The position numbers and the translations under genes are program-made. A stretch of DNA of 64,000 nucleotides. Origin: Nocardia elegans NBRC 108235 (GTDB lineage Bacteria > Actinomycetota > Actinomycetes > Mycobacteriales > Mycobacteriaceae). The notes under the pieces are model-generated. The model made no database searches, was not told the origin of the DNA, and saw only the letters and a list, made by a program, of their open reading frames with translations. The number at the start of each line of letters is the position of its first letter. Position 1 is the stretch's first letter. The stretch is taken from NCBI RefSeq assembly GCF_001612845.1, contig NZ_BDBF01000037.1:1-64000 (forward strand), given 5' to 3'. Shown here in pieces: positions 24,147-33,128 of the stretch.

Positions 24147-25166
24147 GTGCAACAACGCCTCGTCGATCGTCATCCGGAGGTTCCGGCCGATCAACTCATC
24201 GCCCAGATGGTGCCGCCGCCCACGTTCGACGAGGTGAGTTTTGCCTCCTACATTCCCGATCCCAAGGAGCCGAGCCAGGCCGCGGCCGTGCGCGCGGCCG
24301 AGGATTTCGCCGCGCGGGTGGGCAAGATTCATGCCGCCGCCGGTAAGAAGTCGCTGTTCGGGAAGAAGAAGCAGGTCGACGGCGCCGGGCTGTATCTCGA
24401 CGGCGGATTCGGTGTCGGCAAGACGCACCTGCTGGCCTCGATCTTCCATGCCTCCCCGGGTTTGAAGTCGTTCGGCACCTTCGGTGAGGTGACGAATCTC
24501 GTGGGCGCCCTGGGCTTCACGAACGCGGTGGAACGTCTGGGCGGCAACAGCGTGCTGTGCATCGACGAATTCGAACTCGACGATCCGGGCGACACCATGC
24601 TGGTGTCGCGGCTGCTCACCGAACTGACCGCGCGCGGCGTGTCGGTGGCGGCGACCTCGAACACGCTGCCCGATCAGCTCGGTGAGGGCCGGTTCGCCGC
24701 CCAGGACTTCCTGCGCGAGATCCGCAAACTGGGTTCGCTGTTCGACACCGTCCGCGTCGACGGCCCCGACTACCGCCACCGCGATCTGCCGCCCGCGCCG
24801 GAACCCACCGAACCGGCGTTGCTGTCGGAAAAGGCCGCGGCCACAACGAATTCCACGCTGGACGACTTCGACGCACTGCTCACACACCTGAGCACGCTGC
24901 ATCCGTCGAAGTACGGTTCGCTGATCGCCGGGGTGTCGGCGGTCTATATCTCGGCGGTGCACACCATCACCGATCAGGCGGTGGCGCTGCGGATGGTGGT
25001 GCTGGCCGACCGGCTCTACGACGCCGGGACGCCGGTCACCGTGTCGGGCGCGCCGCTGGACAAGATCTTCTCCGAGGAGATGCTCGGCGGCGGCTACCGC
25101 AAGAAGTATCTGCGCGCGATCTCGCGCCTGCTGGCGCTGTCGCGATTCGAGGTCCCGGCGGGCTGA
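24147..25166 (+). CDS. zapE: AFG1/ZapE-family AAA ATPase
   Basis: A 339-residue P-loop ATPase. Walker A is GGFGVGKTHLL near residue 90, Walker B is VLCIDEFELDDPGD near 133, and the arginine-rich C-terminal part contains RLYDAGTPVTVSG. In E. coli ZapE associates with the division ring under stress, and the mitochondrial AFG1 relatives act in protein quality control. The actinobacterial role is unknown. The GTG at 24147 fits the family length. A KKSLFGKKKQ stretch before Walker A is basic and may form a loop. Orthologue of Rv2670c by position. Confidence 0.88.
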   Translation: MQQRLVDRHPEVPADQLIAQMVPPPTFDEVSFASYIPDPKEPSQAAAVRAAEDFAARVGKIHAAAGKKSLFGKKKQVDGAGLYLDGGFGVGKTHLLASIFHASPGLKSFGTFGEVTNLVGALGFTNAVERLGGNSVLCIDEFELDDPGDTMLVSRLLTELTARGVSVAATSNTLPDQLGEGRFAAQDFLREIRKLGSLFDTVRVDGPDYRHRDLPPAPEPTEPALLSEKAAATTNSTLDDFDALLTHLSTLHPSKYGSLIAGVSAVYISAVHTITDQAVALRMVVLADRLYDAGTPVTVSGAPLDKIFSEEMLGGGYRKKYLRAISRLLALSRFEVPAG

Positions 25167-25247
25167 TCCCGGTTCGTACAGCGTACTGTCGGGAGGCGAA
25201 TTCTCTACCATGGACGACTGTCCAGTTTCCCTCTGAACGGAGCTGAC

Positions 25248-26054
25248 ATGGCCCATCGTTCGATTCGCCTCGCCGCCACCGTCGCCGCCGGCGCTCTCAT
25301 CGCGGCCGGTCCGGCGCTGGGTGTCGCGGTTGCCGCCGACCCGCCCCCGGCCCCCTCGTCGGTCTCGGTGCACACCGAAGACCGGTCGCTGCATCTGGCC
25401 AGTGTGCAGAACGCGCGCGATATCGGCGGATACCGCACCACCGACGGCCACGTCGTCGAGACCGGCCTGGTGTTCCGCGCCGCGGGCCTGAGCACATTGT
25501 CCGACGCGGATTCCGCCGCGCTGTCCGCGCGCGGGCTCCGGGTCGTCGACGATCTGCGCACGAGCTACGAACGCGCGCTGGGGCCGGATCGGGTGCCGGT
25601 CGGTGCGACGCTGAATATTCGTGATGTGATCGGTCAGGCCCCGCCCCAGGTCATGGCCTCGACGCTGAGCGCGGGCAGCGACCTGTATCGCGCGTTCATC
25701 ACGGCTCCCGGTGCGAGCGAGGCGTTCGCCGGTGTCCTGCACGACATCGCCGGCAGCGACGGTTCGGTGCTGTTCCACTGCTCGGCCGGTAAGGATCGCA
25801 CCGGCTGGACCGCGGCGGTCCTGCTGACGATCCTCGGCGTGGACCGCGAGACCGTGAACTACGACTTCCTGCTGTCGAACTACTACCGCGACGCCGCCGA
25901 GGGCGACGCGGCCGACGGGGTGGTGCAGTCGGCGCTGGATTCCGCCTTCGATCAGGTGGATCAGAGCTACGGCAGTTTCGACAACTATGTGCACGACGGA
26001 CTGAAGCTGACCGACGGCGATATCGCGGCGTTGAAGGCGAAACTGCTCGCCTGA
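25248..26054 (+). CDS. Secreted PtpB-type tyrosine/lipid phosphatase
   Basis: A 268-residue exported phosphatase. A signal peptide (basic start, hydrophobic core, cleavage near GVAVAADPP around residue 30) leads into a domain with NARDIGGYRTTDGHVV, GLVFRAAGLSTL and RVVDDLRTSYER, and the P-loop HCSAGKDRTGW with catalytic cysteine. This wording is that of the MptpB-like family, whose members act on phosphotyrosine and phosphoinositides. The ATG at 25248 is preceded by cggagc. In pathogens such enzymes act on the host, but the same family occurs in soil actinomycetes. It stands alone, with no adjacent kinase. Confidence 0.9.
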   Translation: MAHRSIRLAATVAAGALIAAGPALGVAVAADPPPAPSSVSVHTEDRSLHLASVQNARDIGGYRTTDGHVVETGLVFRAAGLSTLSDADSAALSARGLRVVDDLRTSYERALGPDRVPVGATLNIRDVIGQAPPQVMASTLSAGSDLYRAFITAPGASEAFAGVLHDIAGSDGSVLFHCSAGKDRTGWTAAVLLTILGVDRETVNYDFLLSNYYRDAAEGDAADGVVQSALDSAFDQVDQSYGSFDNYVHDGLKLTDGDIAALKAKLLA

Positions 26055-26102
26055 CCGGCGGTTTCGACGGGCGGGTCGAATCCGGTTGCGGAACAGCCGG
26101 AT

Positions 26103-26639
26103 TCACACCTTCCGTTGCATCACGAAGTCGTGGCATACCTGATTGCCGACGGTGAATGTCTTGGTGCCGACGCGGCGGAAACCGTGCTTGCCGTAGAAGC
26201 GCTGGGCCCGCTCGTTGCGCTGGTTGACACCGAGCCAGACCACCGAATATCCGCCGCGGCGAGCGTAATCCACCACCGCGTCCATCAGGGCGGTCGAGAC
26301 GCCACTGCCGTGGTGGCCGGGCATCACGTACATCTTGCTGATCTCGAGCGCGGGGCGGGCCTCGATCATGGCGGCGACCGCGGGATCGACCGGTTCACCG
26401 GAGATCAGCATGGTGTAGCCGACGATCTCGCCGCCGACGACGGCCTTGAGCACGATCCGCTGCGGATCACTCAGATACTCGCCGAACCGTTCGCCGGACA
26501 GCACCTCGGTGATGAAGGTGTCGATGTTCTCCTCGGTCAACTCCGGCGGGCACGCCAGGGGAAACGTCGCCGTGGCGACGTCGCTCAATTCCTCCGCGTC
26601 CCAGATTCCGGCGCGGTCGACGACGACTTGCTCGGTCAT
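26103..26639 (-). CDS. GNAT-family N-acetyltransferase (Rv2669-like)
   Basis: A 178-residue GNAT acetyltransferase. The acetyl-CoA motif A region is LEISKMYVMPGHHGSGVSTALM, followed by VWLGVNQRNERAQRFYGKHGFRRVG (motif B). It transfers an acetyl group to an unknown amine substrate. The ATG at 26639 overlaps the stop of the MFS gene in an ATGA junction, so the two are translationally coupled; a link between export and acetylation of the same compound is possible but not shown. It is the last gene of the block syntenic with M. tuberculosis. Confidence 0.88.
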   Translation of the reverse strand: MTEQVVVDRAGIWDAEELSDVATATFPLACPPELTEENIDTFITEVLSGERFGEYLSDPQRIVLKAVVGGEIVGYTMLISGEPVDPAVAAMIEARPALEISKMYVMPGHHGSGVSTALMDAVVDYARRGGYSVVWLGVNQRNERAQRFYGKHGFRRVGTKTFTVGNQVCHDFVMQRKV

Positions 26640-27874
26640 GGGTCCAGTACAACATGTCCGGAACGGGTCGCCGACAGCTCGCCTGGGGCCGGGCGCGGCC
26701 GGAAGAAACGCGCGGTGGCGATGAGGACGAGGGCGAACAGCAGCGGGATCACGAACCCGGCCCGCAGGCTCGACGCATCGGCGACGGCCCCGACCACGCC
26801 GCCACCGATCAGCGTGCCCGCGTAGTTGAACAGATTGAGCCGGGCGATCACCGCGTCCAGTCCGCGGCCTTCGGTCAGGCGCCCGGCCTCGCTGAAGCAC
26901 AGCGGTGCGATCACGGGCAGGCCGAGGCCCGCGATGAGGAATCCGGCCAGTGCCGTCGCCGGCCCGGGCGCGGCCACGACCAGTGCCAGGCCGAGCACGC
27001 CGATCCCGGCGGCCACCCGGACCACCGCCCGCGCGCCGTATCGGCGCACCCACCAGTCGCCGCTGAGCCGGGTGAGCAGCGAGGCGCCCTGGTAGGCGGC
27101 CAGCGCCAGGGCCGCCGTCGCCGACGAGGACAGCAGATCGTCGGTGAGATACAGCGCCGACCAGTTGCCCACCGCCAGATCGATGGCGAACACCAGCGCC
27201 ATCGCGATTCCCAACGCGAGATACGCCCGCAGGGCAACGGCCGCAACGGTTTCGGGCGCCCCGCCCGATTCGACGGGCTGGGCCTCGGCCTGGCCGGCGC
27301 CGAGCAGTCGCGGCCCGAACACCAGGCTCGCCACCGCGACCACCGCGGCGGCGATGGTGACCGCGTACGGCAGTGTGATTCCGACCTTCGCGCAGCCCGA
27401 GACGAACAGTGCGCCCAGAATCGACCCGGCACTCCACGCGGCGTAGAACGACGACAGCACGAACCGCCCGTATCCGTGCTGAATGAACACCGCCTGCATA
27501 TTCGTGCCCGCGTCGACCATGCCGACCGCGACGCCGTAACAACCGAGCGCGATCAGCGCCACCACGATGTTCGGCGCGATCGCGATCGCCAGTCCGGTCA
27601 CCGCGATCAGCGCGAGCCCGGCCCGCAGCGCCACCCGGCTCGACCAGTGCACCGCCACCCGCTCGGCCAGTAGACTGCCGCCGGCGGCGAGGCCGGAGAT
27701 CATCACGACCGCGACCAGGATGACGGTGTCGGTGAGCCCGAGTCGATCCCGCTGCTGCGGCAGTTCGGTGAGGACGACCGCGAGGAAGAAGCCCTGCAGC
27801 GCGAAGGCCACCGAATTGGCGGTACGGGCGGCCCGCAGCGTGGTCGATACAGGAATGTATCCGCGGTCGAACAT
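26636..27874 (-). CDS. MFS transporter, 12 membrane segments
   Basis: A 412-residue major-facilitator protein. Hydrophobic segments are regularly spaced, and RTANSVAFALQGFFLAVVL, GVAVGMVDAGTNMQAVFIQ and LSSFYAAWSAGSILGALF are visible. The substrate is unknown; the layout resembles sugar/drug exporters of the FucP/YbjJ kind rather than DHA2 pumps. It is translationally coupled to the GNAT gene downstream. The ATG at 27874 starts immediately before the first charged and hydrophobic stretch. The 268-base gap upstream separates it from the divergent CoiA-like gene. Confidence 0.85.
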   Translation of the reverse strand: MFDRGYIPVSTTLRAARTANSVAFALQGFFLAVVLTELPQQRDRLGLTDTVILVAVVMISGLAAGGSLLAERVAVHWSSRVALRAGLALIAVTGLAIAIAPNIVVALIALGCYGVAVGMVDAGTNMQAVFIQHGYGRFVLSSFYAAWSAGSILGALFVSGCAKVGITLPYAVTIAAAVVAVASLVFGPRLLGAGQAEAQPVESGGAPETVAAVALRAYLALGIAMALVFAIDLAVGNWSALYLTDDLLSSSATAALALAAYQGASLLTRLSGDWWVRRYGARAVVRVAAGIGVLGLALVVAAPGPATALAGFLIAGLGLPVIAPLCFSEAGRLTEGRGLDAVIARLNLFNYAGTLIGGGVVGAVADASSLRAGFVIPLLFALVLIATARFFRPRPAPGELSATRSGHVVLDP

Positions 27875-28142
27875 CTGCGCAGCCTAATGGGTGAGAGCCC
27901 GGCGGCGGTAGCGGAGCGCCCGAGCCTCGCACCCGGCAGGAGAAGTTCCGGCTTCGCAACGTCGCGATTACGCCGCTGTCCGATCGCGGGCGATTCCGCA
28001 GTTCACCGGACTCGATGATCACGTGGGGCTCCCGGTTGGATAACGAAACCGGTCACGGGGACGTGTAGCCCCCTGGCCCGTGCGGCACTCTGGATACAGC
28101 GGGCCGCACGGGCCGCTGGTGCACGGGTAGGGGAGTGGTCGC

Positions 28143-29084
28143 GTGAGTACGACAGAACGGGCCGAGACGAGGCAGCAGACGACGACGCTGGCTCCCCTGG
28201 AGCCGGTGAAACTGCCTGTGGTGGAGCCGAATCCGCGCGGACATCAGGCGGGTGACCGGTGTCGCGAACCCGGCTGTGGCAACTGTCACTGGGATGTGCA
28301 GCGGCTCAAATACTGGTTGCGCGGCAGGCTGCTGGCGGCGGGCGCCGACGATGCCGAGGTGGACAAGCCGCTGGGTGCGCAGACGCCCGGTCTGCTGTGG
28401 CGGCGTGGGAACCGGTTGTGCGCTATCGAGGTGCGCAGCGCGCCGGTCTCGATCGAGCACGCGCGCAAACGCACGGCCCGGTTGAAGGCGGTGGGCTGTG
28501 ACGAGGTGTTGTGGCTGTGCCCGACCGGATATTGGATCGGGCAGATACCGGCGCTGGGCGTGGACGATTTCGCAGCCGCCGGATGTGAGTACCGGGCATT
28601 GTCGGGTGGGCTGGTCATCGATTCCGACGGTATCCTCAGCCCCAGGGAAACCCCCTGGGAAATAAGGGAATTCATCGATGGCTGGGTCGCGGGCGAGTTG
28701 GCCTGCGGCTATCTGGACGAGGATACGAGAGGGTGGGCGACGGTGAGCGATTGGGAGGCCCACACCCACGCACAGGCGATGATGATCGCGCAGCAGCGGC
28801 AGGAACTGCTCGACCAGCGCACCGAATTGGCCCTGGCGCGCAGGGCGACTCGCGACAAAGCCAAACAGATGCACAAGATGATGCATCGGCTCGAACGCGC
28901 CGAACTCGTCGCCGGGGAGCTGGACGCGGTCAAACGCCGGCTGTCCGATCGCGACCGGCTCGAGGCCGGTCTGCGGGTACGGATCGCGCGTCAGCGCGAG
29001 GCGGTGCTGCATTGGCAGCTGATGACCTGTTTCGCGATGCTGGTGATCGTGACGTTCATCGTGGCGGGTTTCATGTTGAAGTGA
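28143..29084 (+). CDS. CoiA-like nuclease-fold protein with coiled coil and C-terminal membrane anchor
   Basis: A 313-residue protein starting at GTG 28143. A cysteine cluster CREPGCGNCHW (near residue 40) could bind zinc. The next ~120 residues have a pattern recalling competence protein CoiA, a PD-(D/E)xK fold: TPGLLWRRGNRLCAIEVRSAPVS, then HARKRTARLKAVGCDEVLWLCP. The expected RPD aspartate is glycine here and the ExK/ExQ motif reads EVR, so nuclease activity is doubtful. Residues ~205-280 are a charged coiled coil, and the last ~22 (CFAMLVIVTFIVAGFMLK) form a tail anchor. The stop is two bases from the stop of the convergent sigma-like gene. Function unknown; assignment is by pattern only. 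Confidence 0.6.
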   Translation: MSTTERAETRQQTTTLAPLEPVKLPVVEPNPRGHQAGDRCREPGCGNCHWDVQRLKYWLRGRLLAAGADDAEVDKPLGAQTPGLLWRRGNRLCAIEVRSAPVSIEHARKRTARLKAVGCDEVLWLCPTGYWIGQIPALGVDDFAAAGCEYRALSGGLVIDSDGILSPRETPWEIREFIDGWVAGELACGYLDEDTRGWATVSDWEAHTHAQAMMIAQQRQELLDQRTELALARRATRDKAKQMHKMMHRLERAELVAGELDAVKRRLSDRDRLEAGLRVRIARQREAVLHWQLMTCFAMLVIVTFIVAGFMLK

Positions 29085-29086
29085 GG

Positions 29087-30274
29087 TCAGGTCGCGCTCA
29101 GCCGGAACGGGGCACGATCCCAGCGCCAGCCGTGGCGCAGGGCGAGCGCGATCAGGTCCACCGGTTCCAGGCCGGTCTCGTCGACCAGGCTCCGGAATTC
29201 GGCCCAGTGCACGGCGCCGGTGGCGAGCCGGTTGCGCAGAATGTTCTCCGAACGAGCGGGCACCGTGTGCCGCAACAGATCCGGCTCGCCGAGCCGGCTG
29301 CCGGTGAACACGAGCCATCCCCAGCCGCGGGCATGCGCGTGCGCGCGGGCCGCCTCGAGCCGCACCCGGTTGGCGTGTAATCCCAACTGCCCCAAGGCGA
29401 CCACGTCGGCCAATAGCACGCGTCCGTCGGTCAGTCGGGCGGCGACGGTGGGACAGTAGGAGTCCGCGACGCCGTCGACGGTGAAGTCGACGGCCACGGG
29501 CCGCTCGGTGTAGCTGTCGACCTGTTCGCCGTCGTCGAGCATGCGCAGCAGCCGGGCTTGCAGAGCGGTGTCGAATGTGGTTTCGCGGCCCAGCTTCTCG
29601 GCGAACATGTGGCCGCGGGCATCGTCGTCGGCGTCGACGGTCGTGATCGGCAGCTCCGGCAGGTCGCCGGGATCGCCGCTCGGCCAATCCACCCGTCGCA
29701 GCAGCGGAAGCAGTTGCCCGGCAGTGGGTTCGGCCGTGCGGGGGCGATCGAGATGCCACCGGCCACGCTGCTGCCAGCCCGCGATGCGCTGGAAGACGAA
29801 GCCGGCCACCCGCTTGGCGTCGATCAGCGAATGCCCGGCCAGCCGCAACTTCAGATACGCCAGATCCTGGGCGGCGATATCGCAATCTCCGACATAGGTT
29901 TCGGTGAGCAGCGTCCGGGTCAGCCGCTGATCGCCCCACCCGACCGGATACTGGTCGGCGAACACGGCCGGATCGGGATGGCCGGTGGCCTGCACACGCC
30001 GCAGCAGCTGTCCCGCCGCTCGGGTGTAGAGCTGGCGAACCCGGTCGCGCGAGAGTTCGAAGCGGGCGCCCAGCAGCGTCAAGGTCTCCGGGCGCACACC
30101 GTCGAGCCCGAGCCGCCGGGTCAGCAGCTCGCCGTCGCGGGGACGTTCCTCGGCTTGAGCCGCGACCATGTCCGCCAGCGTGTCGGCCATCTGCTCGGAG
30201 GTGAAGGAGATGCCGTCGCGCAGGTCGTCGAGCAACCCGGCCTGTATCTCCTCGATCCGGTTGGTCGTCACCAC
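29087..30274 (-). CDS. Sigma region 4-like HTH protein with TnsA-like degenerate nuclease domain
   Basis: A 395-residue cytoplasmic protein. Near residue 65-100 it has a helix-turn-helix written like sigma-70 region 4 (PETLTLLGARFELSRDRVRQL, then AAGQLLRR). The C-terminal half contains VDGVADSYCPTVAARLTDGRV, then LLADVVALGQ and ARAHAHARGWGWLVFTGSRL; this order resembles the TnsA/PD-(D/E)xK fold. The expected PD is PT and the E-x-K reads DVV, so catalysis looks lost. No region 2 of a sigma factor is present. Two GTG codons (30274, 30271) compete for the start behind gaaagg. It converges on the CoiA-like gene. The pairing of two degenerate nuclease-like proteins is notable; function unknown. 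Confidence 0.6.
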   Translation of the reverse strand: MVTTNRIEEIQAGLLDDLRDGISFTSEQMADTLADMVAAQAEERPRDGELLTRRLGLDGVRPETLTLLGARFELSRDRVRQLYTRAAGQLLRRVQATGHPDPAVFADQYPVGWGDQRLTRTLLTETYVGDCDIAAQDLAYLKLRLAGHSLIDAKRVAGFVFQRIAGWQQRGRWHLDRPRTAEPTAGQLLPLLRRVDWPSGDPGDLPELPITTVDADDDARGHMFAEKLGRETTFDTALQARLLRMLDDGEQVDSYTERPVAVDFTVDGVADSYCPTVAARLTDGRVLLADVVALGQLGLHANRVRLEAARAHAHARGWGWLVFTGSRLGEPDLLRHTVPARSENILRNRLATGAVHWAEFRSLVDETGLEPVDLIALALRHGWRWDRAPFRLSAT

Positions 30275-30396
30275 ATGCCTTTCGCTGTCTCGCACGTCCT
30301 TTCGAAAGCCTATGCCTTCGTACGGGTTCCGGGCGCGCGAGCGCGGGCGTGTCCGCCGATATGGTGGCCGATTCAACGGCGAGCCGCTTCGACGGT

Positions 30397-31815
30397 TCAG
30401 CGGCGCGCGGGTTCGGTGAGGCGGCTGTCCCGGCCCGTGTCGGCCGCTGCCGACCCGCCGGCCTCCACGGCGAAGACGGTGATCAGCAGCGCGACCACCC
30501 ACGCGAGAGTCGAGCCGGCCGCCAGCCGGTGGACGGCGCCGACGAAGCCCGGCCCGGTCGGCGATCCGGCCATCGCGCCGAATATCGCGACACCGCAGGC
30601 GGTTCCGACCTGCCGGGCGGTATTGGACACTCCCGTCGCCAGGCCGGACCGGTCCGCCGGTGTGGCGCGCACCGTCGCCGCGACCACCGATGTCGTGATG
30701 AGGCCGGAGCCGCATCCGAGCACGGTGAAGCTCAGCAGCAGCCCGCCGCTGCCACCGCGGCCGTCGAGCGTGAGCAGCATCGCCGAACCGCATGCCGCGA
30801 GGGCGCAGCCGATCGCGATCGCCGGGCGCGGGCCGTACCGGGCGGTCAATCGTCCCGACAGCGGCGCCAGCAGCACCAGCGGCAGGGCCAGCGGGAGCAC
30901 GCTGACGCCCGCGACGACGGGGGAGCGCCCCAGCGTGTCCTGCAGATACAGCATGCCGATGAACAGGATGCCGTTGAAGATCAGGTTCATCATCAGGGCG
31001 ACGACATTGGGAGCGAGAAAATCCTTGTGCCGCAACAGGTCCACCGGCAGGAACGGATGAGCGCTGCGCCGGGCCGAGACGTAGGCGCCCGCCAGCGTAC
31101 ACACCGCGACCACCGCCGCGGTGGCGACGACCGCCGTCCCCGCGTGGTGCCCCGCGGAGATGACGGCGAACACCAGCGCGCCCAGGCCGAGGACGAATCC
31201 GGCCAGTCCGAGCACGTCGATGCGCTCGCCGCGCCGCGGTGGTGCGGCCGGTACCACGATCCGGGCCGCGACGGTCGCCGCGATCGTCAGCGGCACCGCG
31301 ATCCAGAAGACCGGCCGCCACCCGAGGCGGTCGACGAGAATTCCGCCGAGCAGCGGTCCGGCCGGCAACGCCAGCGACGACACCGCCGCCCAGGTGCCCA
31401 GCGCCTTCGCCTGTTCCGCCCGATCCGGGAAGACGTCCACGATGACGGCCATGGTGCTGGGCAACAGCAGCGCCCCGCCCACGCCCTGGACCACCCGCGC
31501 GGCGATCAGCACCCCGACCGACGGAGCCAGTGCACACGCCAGCGAGGCCAGCCCGAAGACCGCGAATCCGCCGAGCAGCATTCGGCGATGCCCGATCCGA
31601 TCGCCGACGGTTCCCGCCGCCAGCAGCAGTCCCGCGATCGCGACCACGTACCCGTCCACCACCCACTGCAGCGATGCGACGTCGGTATGCAGGCCGCGCC
31701 CGATCGCGGGTAGCGCGACATTCACGATGGTCACATCCAGCAACGCCAGAAACATCCCGGCGCACATCACCGTGAGGATGGCGGCCGGGTTGCGAACCTG
31801 TGGAGTCGAAGTCAT
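30397..31815 (-). CDS. MFS drug efflux transporter, DHA2 (14-segment) type
   Basis: A 472-residue exporter of the EmrB/QacA kind. Family motifs are LALLDVTIVNVALPAIGRGL (motif D1), LAAGTVGDRIGHRRMLLGG (motif A), VQGVGGALLLPSTMAVI and PAGPLLGGILVD (motif C), and about 14 hydrophobic segments can be counted. It should export hydrophobic toxic compounds by proton antiport. The ATG at 31815 (MTSTPQ) is preferred to the upstream TTG. An ArsR-like regulator gene lies divergently at 32341 with a small ORF between, a typical efflux-regulator arrangement. Confidence 0.88.
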   Translation of the reverse strand: MTSTPQVRNPAAILTVMCAGMFLALLDVTIVNVALPAIGRGLHTDVASLQWVVDGYVVAIAGLLLAAGTVGDRIGHRRMLLGGFAVFGLASLACALAPSVGVLIAARVVQGVGGALLLPSTMAVIVDVFPDRAEQAKALGTWAAVSSLALPAGPLLGGILVDRLGWRPVFWIAVPLTIAATVAARIVVPAAPPRRGERIDVLGLAGFVLGLGALVFAVISAGHHAGTAVVATAAVVAVCTLAGAYVSARRSAHPFLPVDLLRHKDFLAPNVVALMMNLIFNGILFIGMLYLQDTLGRSPVVAGVSVLPLALPLVLLAPLSGRLTARYGPRPAIAIGCALAACGSAMLLTLDGRGGSGGLLLSFTVLGCGSGLITTSVVAATVRATPADRSGLATGVSNTARQVGTACGVAIFGAMAGSPTGPGFVGAVHRLAAGSTLAWVVALLITVFAVEAGGSAAADTGRDSRLTEPARR

Positions 31816-31936
31816 ATCCGCAGTGTCGGTGCGCAACCTTTCGGTGTGGACCGAAGTGTCGGCGATGAGGCAGCGGGTGAAACGAACGGCGTCCTGCCGC
31901 AGCTTCTTTCGCTCCCCGCCTCTTGATGGCGCGGAG

Positions 31937-32179
31937 TCAGGTCCGGCGGCGGAACCATCGCCGACGCCGGCGACTGCGGCGATACACCACGGCGGTGACC
32001 CGTGCGCCCAAGGAATCGGTCACGTGGAAATACTCGCCACCGAGGTCGGCGGCGGCATAGGCGATCTCATCGATCGAGCCGTGGATATCACCGGCACCGA
32101 ACGCGCTCAGCGTCATCTCGACCGTTCCGATCCGATCGAATCCTTCGGCCGGAGGCACATCGAGTTCCTCCGCACGCAT
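31937..32179 (-). CDS. Small YdgH/BhsA/McbA-like (DUF1471-type) protein
   Basis: An 80-residue protein (83 if a GTG at 32188 is used). The core DRIGTVEMTLSAFGAGDIHG, then DEIAYAAADLGGEYFHVTDS and ARVTAVVYRR follows the DUF1471 pattern, small stress-linked proteins mostly known in enterobacteria. Unlike those it has no signal peptide, and it ends in an Arg-rich tail. It lies between the MFS pump and the ArsR gene, on the pump's strand, so it may share the pump's promoter region. The assignment is by eye only. Confidence 0.5.
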   Translation of the reverse strand: MRAEELDVPPAEGFDRIGTVEMTLSAFGAGDIHGSIDEIAYAAADLGGEYFHVTDSLGARVTAVVYRRSRRRRRWFRRRT

Positions 32180-32340
32180 ACGCACCACCCCAATGTCGGC
32201 CGAACCGGAACGGTAGTCAAGGTCGTGGAGCGAGGTCGCCCGCCGATTGCCGGCGGACCGTCCACCGGCTGTCGTCGCGGACGTGCGCGGACGGCCACGA
32301 TTCGGTGCGTACCGAAGTGTTGTCGCGGCAGACTCGAGTC

Positions 32341-33108
32341 ATGACCGATCGCCGCCCTCTCTACGGGTATTCCGATATCGCCGCTGTCGGTGCCCTGCTG
32401 GCCGACGCGACCCGGGCTCGCATGATGATCGGCCTGGCGGACGGGCGCGCGCTGCCGGCATCGGTGCTGGCCGCGGAGGCCGGCGTCGCGGCGTCCACAG
32501 CCAGCGAACACCTGGCCCGGCTCGTGGAGGGGGGACTGCTCACGGTCGAACGATCCGGCCGCCACCGGTACTACCGCATAGCGAATGCCCAGGTCGGCGC
32601 CGCGATCGAAGCGCTGGCAGTGCTGGCGCCGACGCGACCCGTGCGTTCACTGCGGGAATCCACCCGCGCGGCGGCGCTGCGCCGGGCGCGCAGTTGCTAC
32701 GACCACCTGGCCGGGCGACTGGGCGTCGCGGTCACCGAGGCACTGCTCGAGCGGCAGGCGCTGACCCGCACCGACGGCGTCGCGGGAACAGCACGCGCAC
32801 AGGGAGATCCGATTTCGGCGCCGATGACCGACCACCCGTATCGCCTGGGCCCGAATGCCGAGCCCCTGTTCGCCGAGCTGGGCGTGGATCTCGGCGCCGC
32901 CCGCGACCGGCGCCGCCCCCTGCTGCGTTTCTGCGTCGACTGGAGCGAGCAACGCCATCATCTGAGCGGTGCGCTCGGTGCCGCGGTACTGACCCGCATG
33001 GAATCGGCGGGTTGGGTGGAACGGCCGGGAACCCGCCGCACGCTGCGGCTGACCGACAGCGGAGCGCGGGTTCTGGATCGGGTGCTGGGCGTCGAATTCG
33101 CCGAATAG
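32341..33108 (+). CDS. ArsR-family winged-helix transcriptional regulator
   Basis: A 255-residue protein. The N-terminal ~95 residues are an ArsR winged helix: GALLADATRARMMIGLADG, LAAEAGVAASTASEHLARL (recognition helix) and GLLTVERSGRHRYYRI. The C-terminal half (FCVDWSEQRHHLSGALGAAV, GWVERPGTRRTLRLTD) is a domain commonly attached to this subfamily and lacks the metal-binding cysteines of classical ArsR. The ATG at 32341 was selected because the HTH begins shortly after. It is divergent from the small ORF and the DHA2 pump and probably represses them in response to a drug-like ligand. Confidence 0.85.
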   Translation: MTDRRPLYGYSDIAAVGALLADATRARMMIGLADGRALPASVLAAEAGVAASTASEHLARLVEGGLLTVERSGRHRYYRIANAQVGAAIEALAVLAPTRPVRSLRESTRAAALRRARSCYDHLAGRLGVAVTEALLERQALTRTDGVAGTARAQGDPISAPMTDHPYRLGPNAEPLFAELGVDLGAARDRRRPLLRFCVDWSEQRHHLSGALGAAVLTRMESAGWVERPGTRRTLRLTDSGARVLDRVLGVEFAE

Positions 33109-33128
33109 CGCGCGTCGAACCCGCCGGA

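Noticed and set aside
30274..31765. N-terminal extension of the sigma-like protein into the MFS gene region
   Set aside because: The added ~500 residues are an out-of-frame reading of the DHA2 transporter; the HTH protein begins at the GTG pair near 30271-30274.
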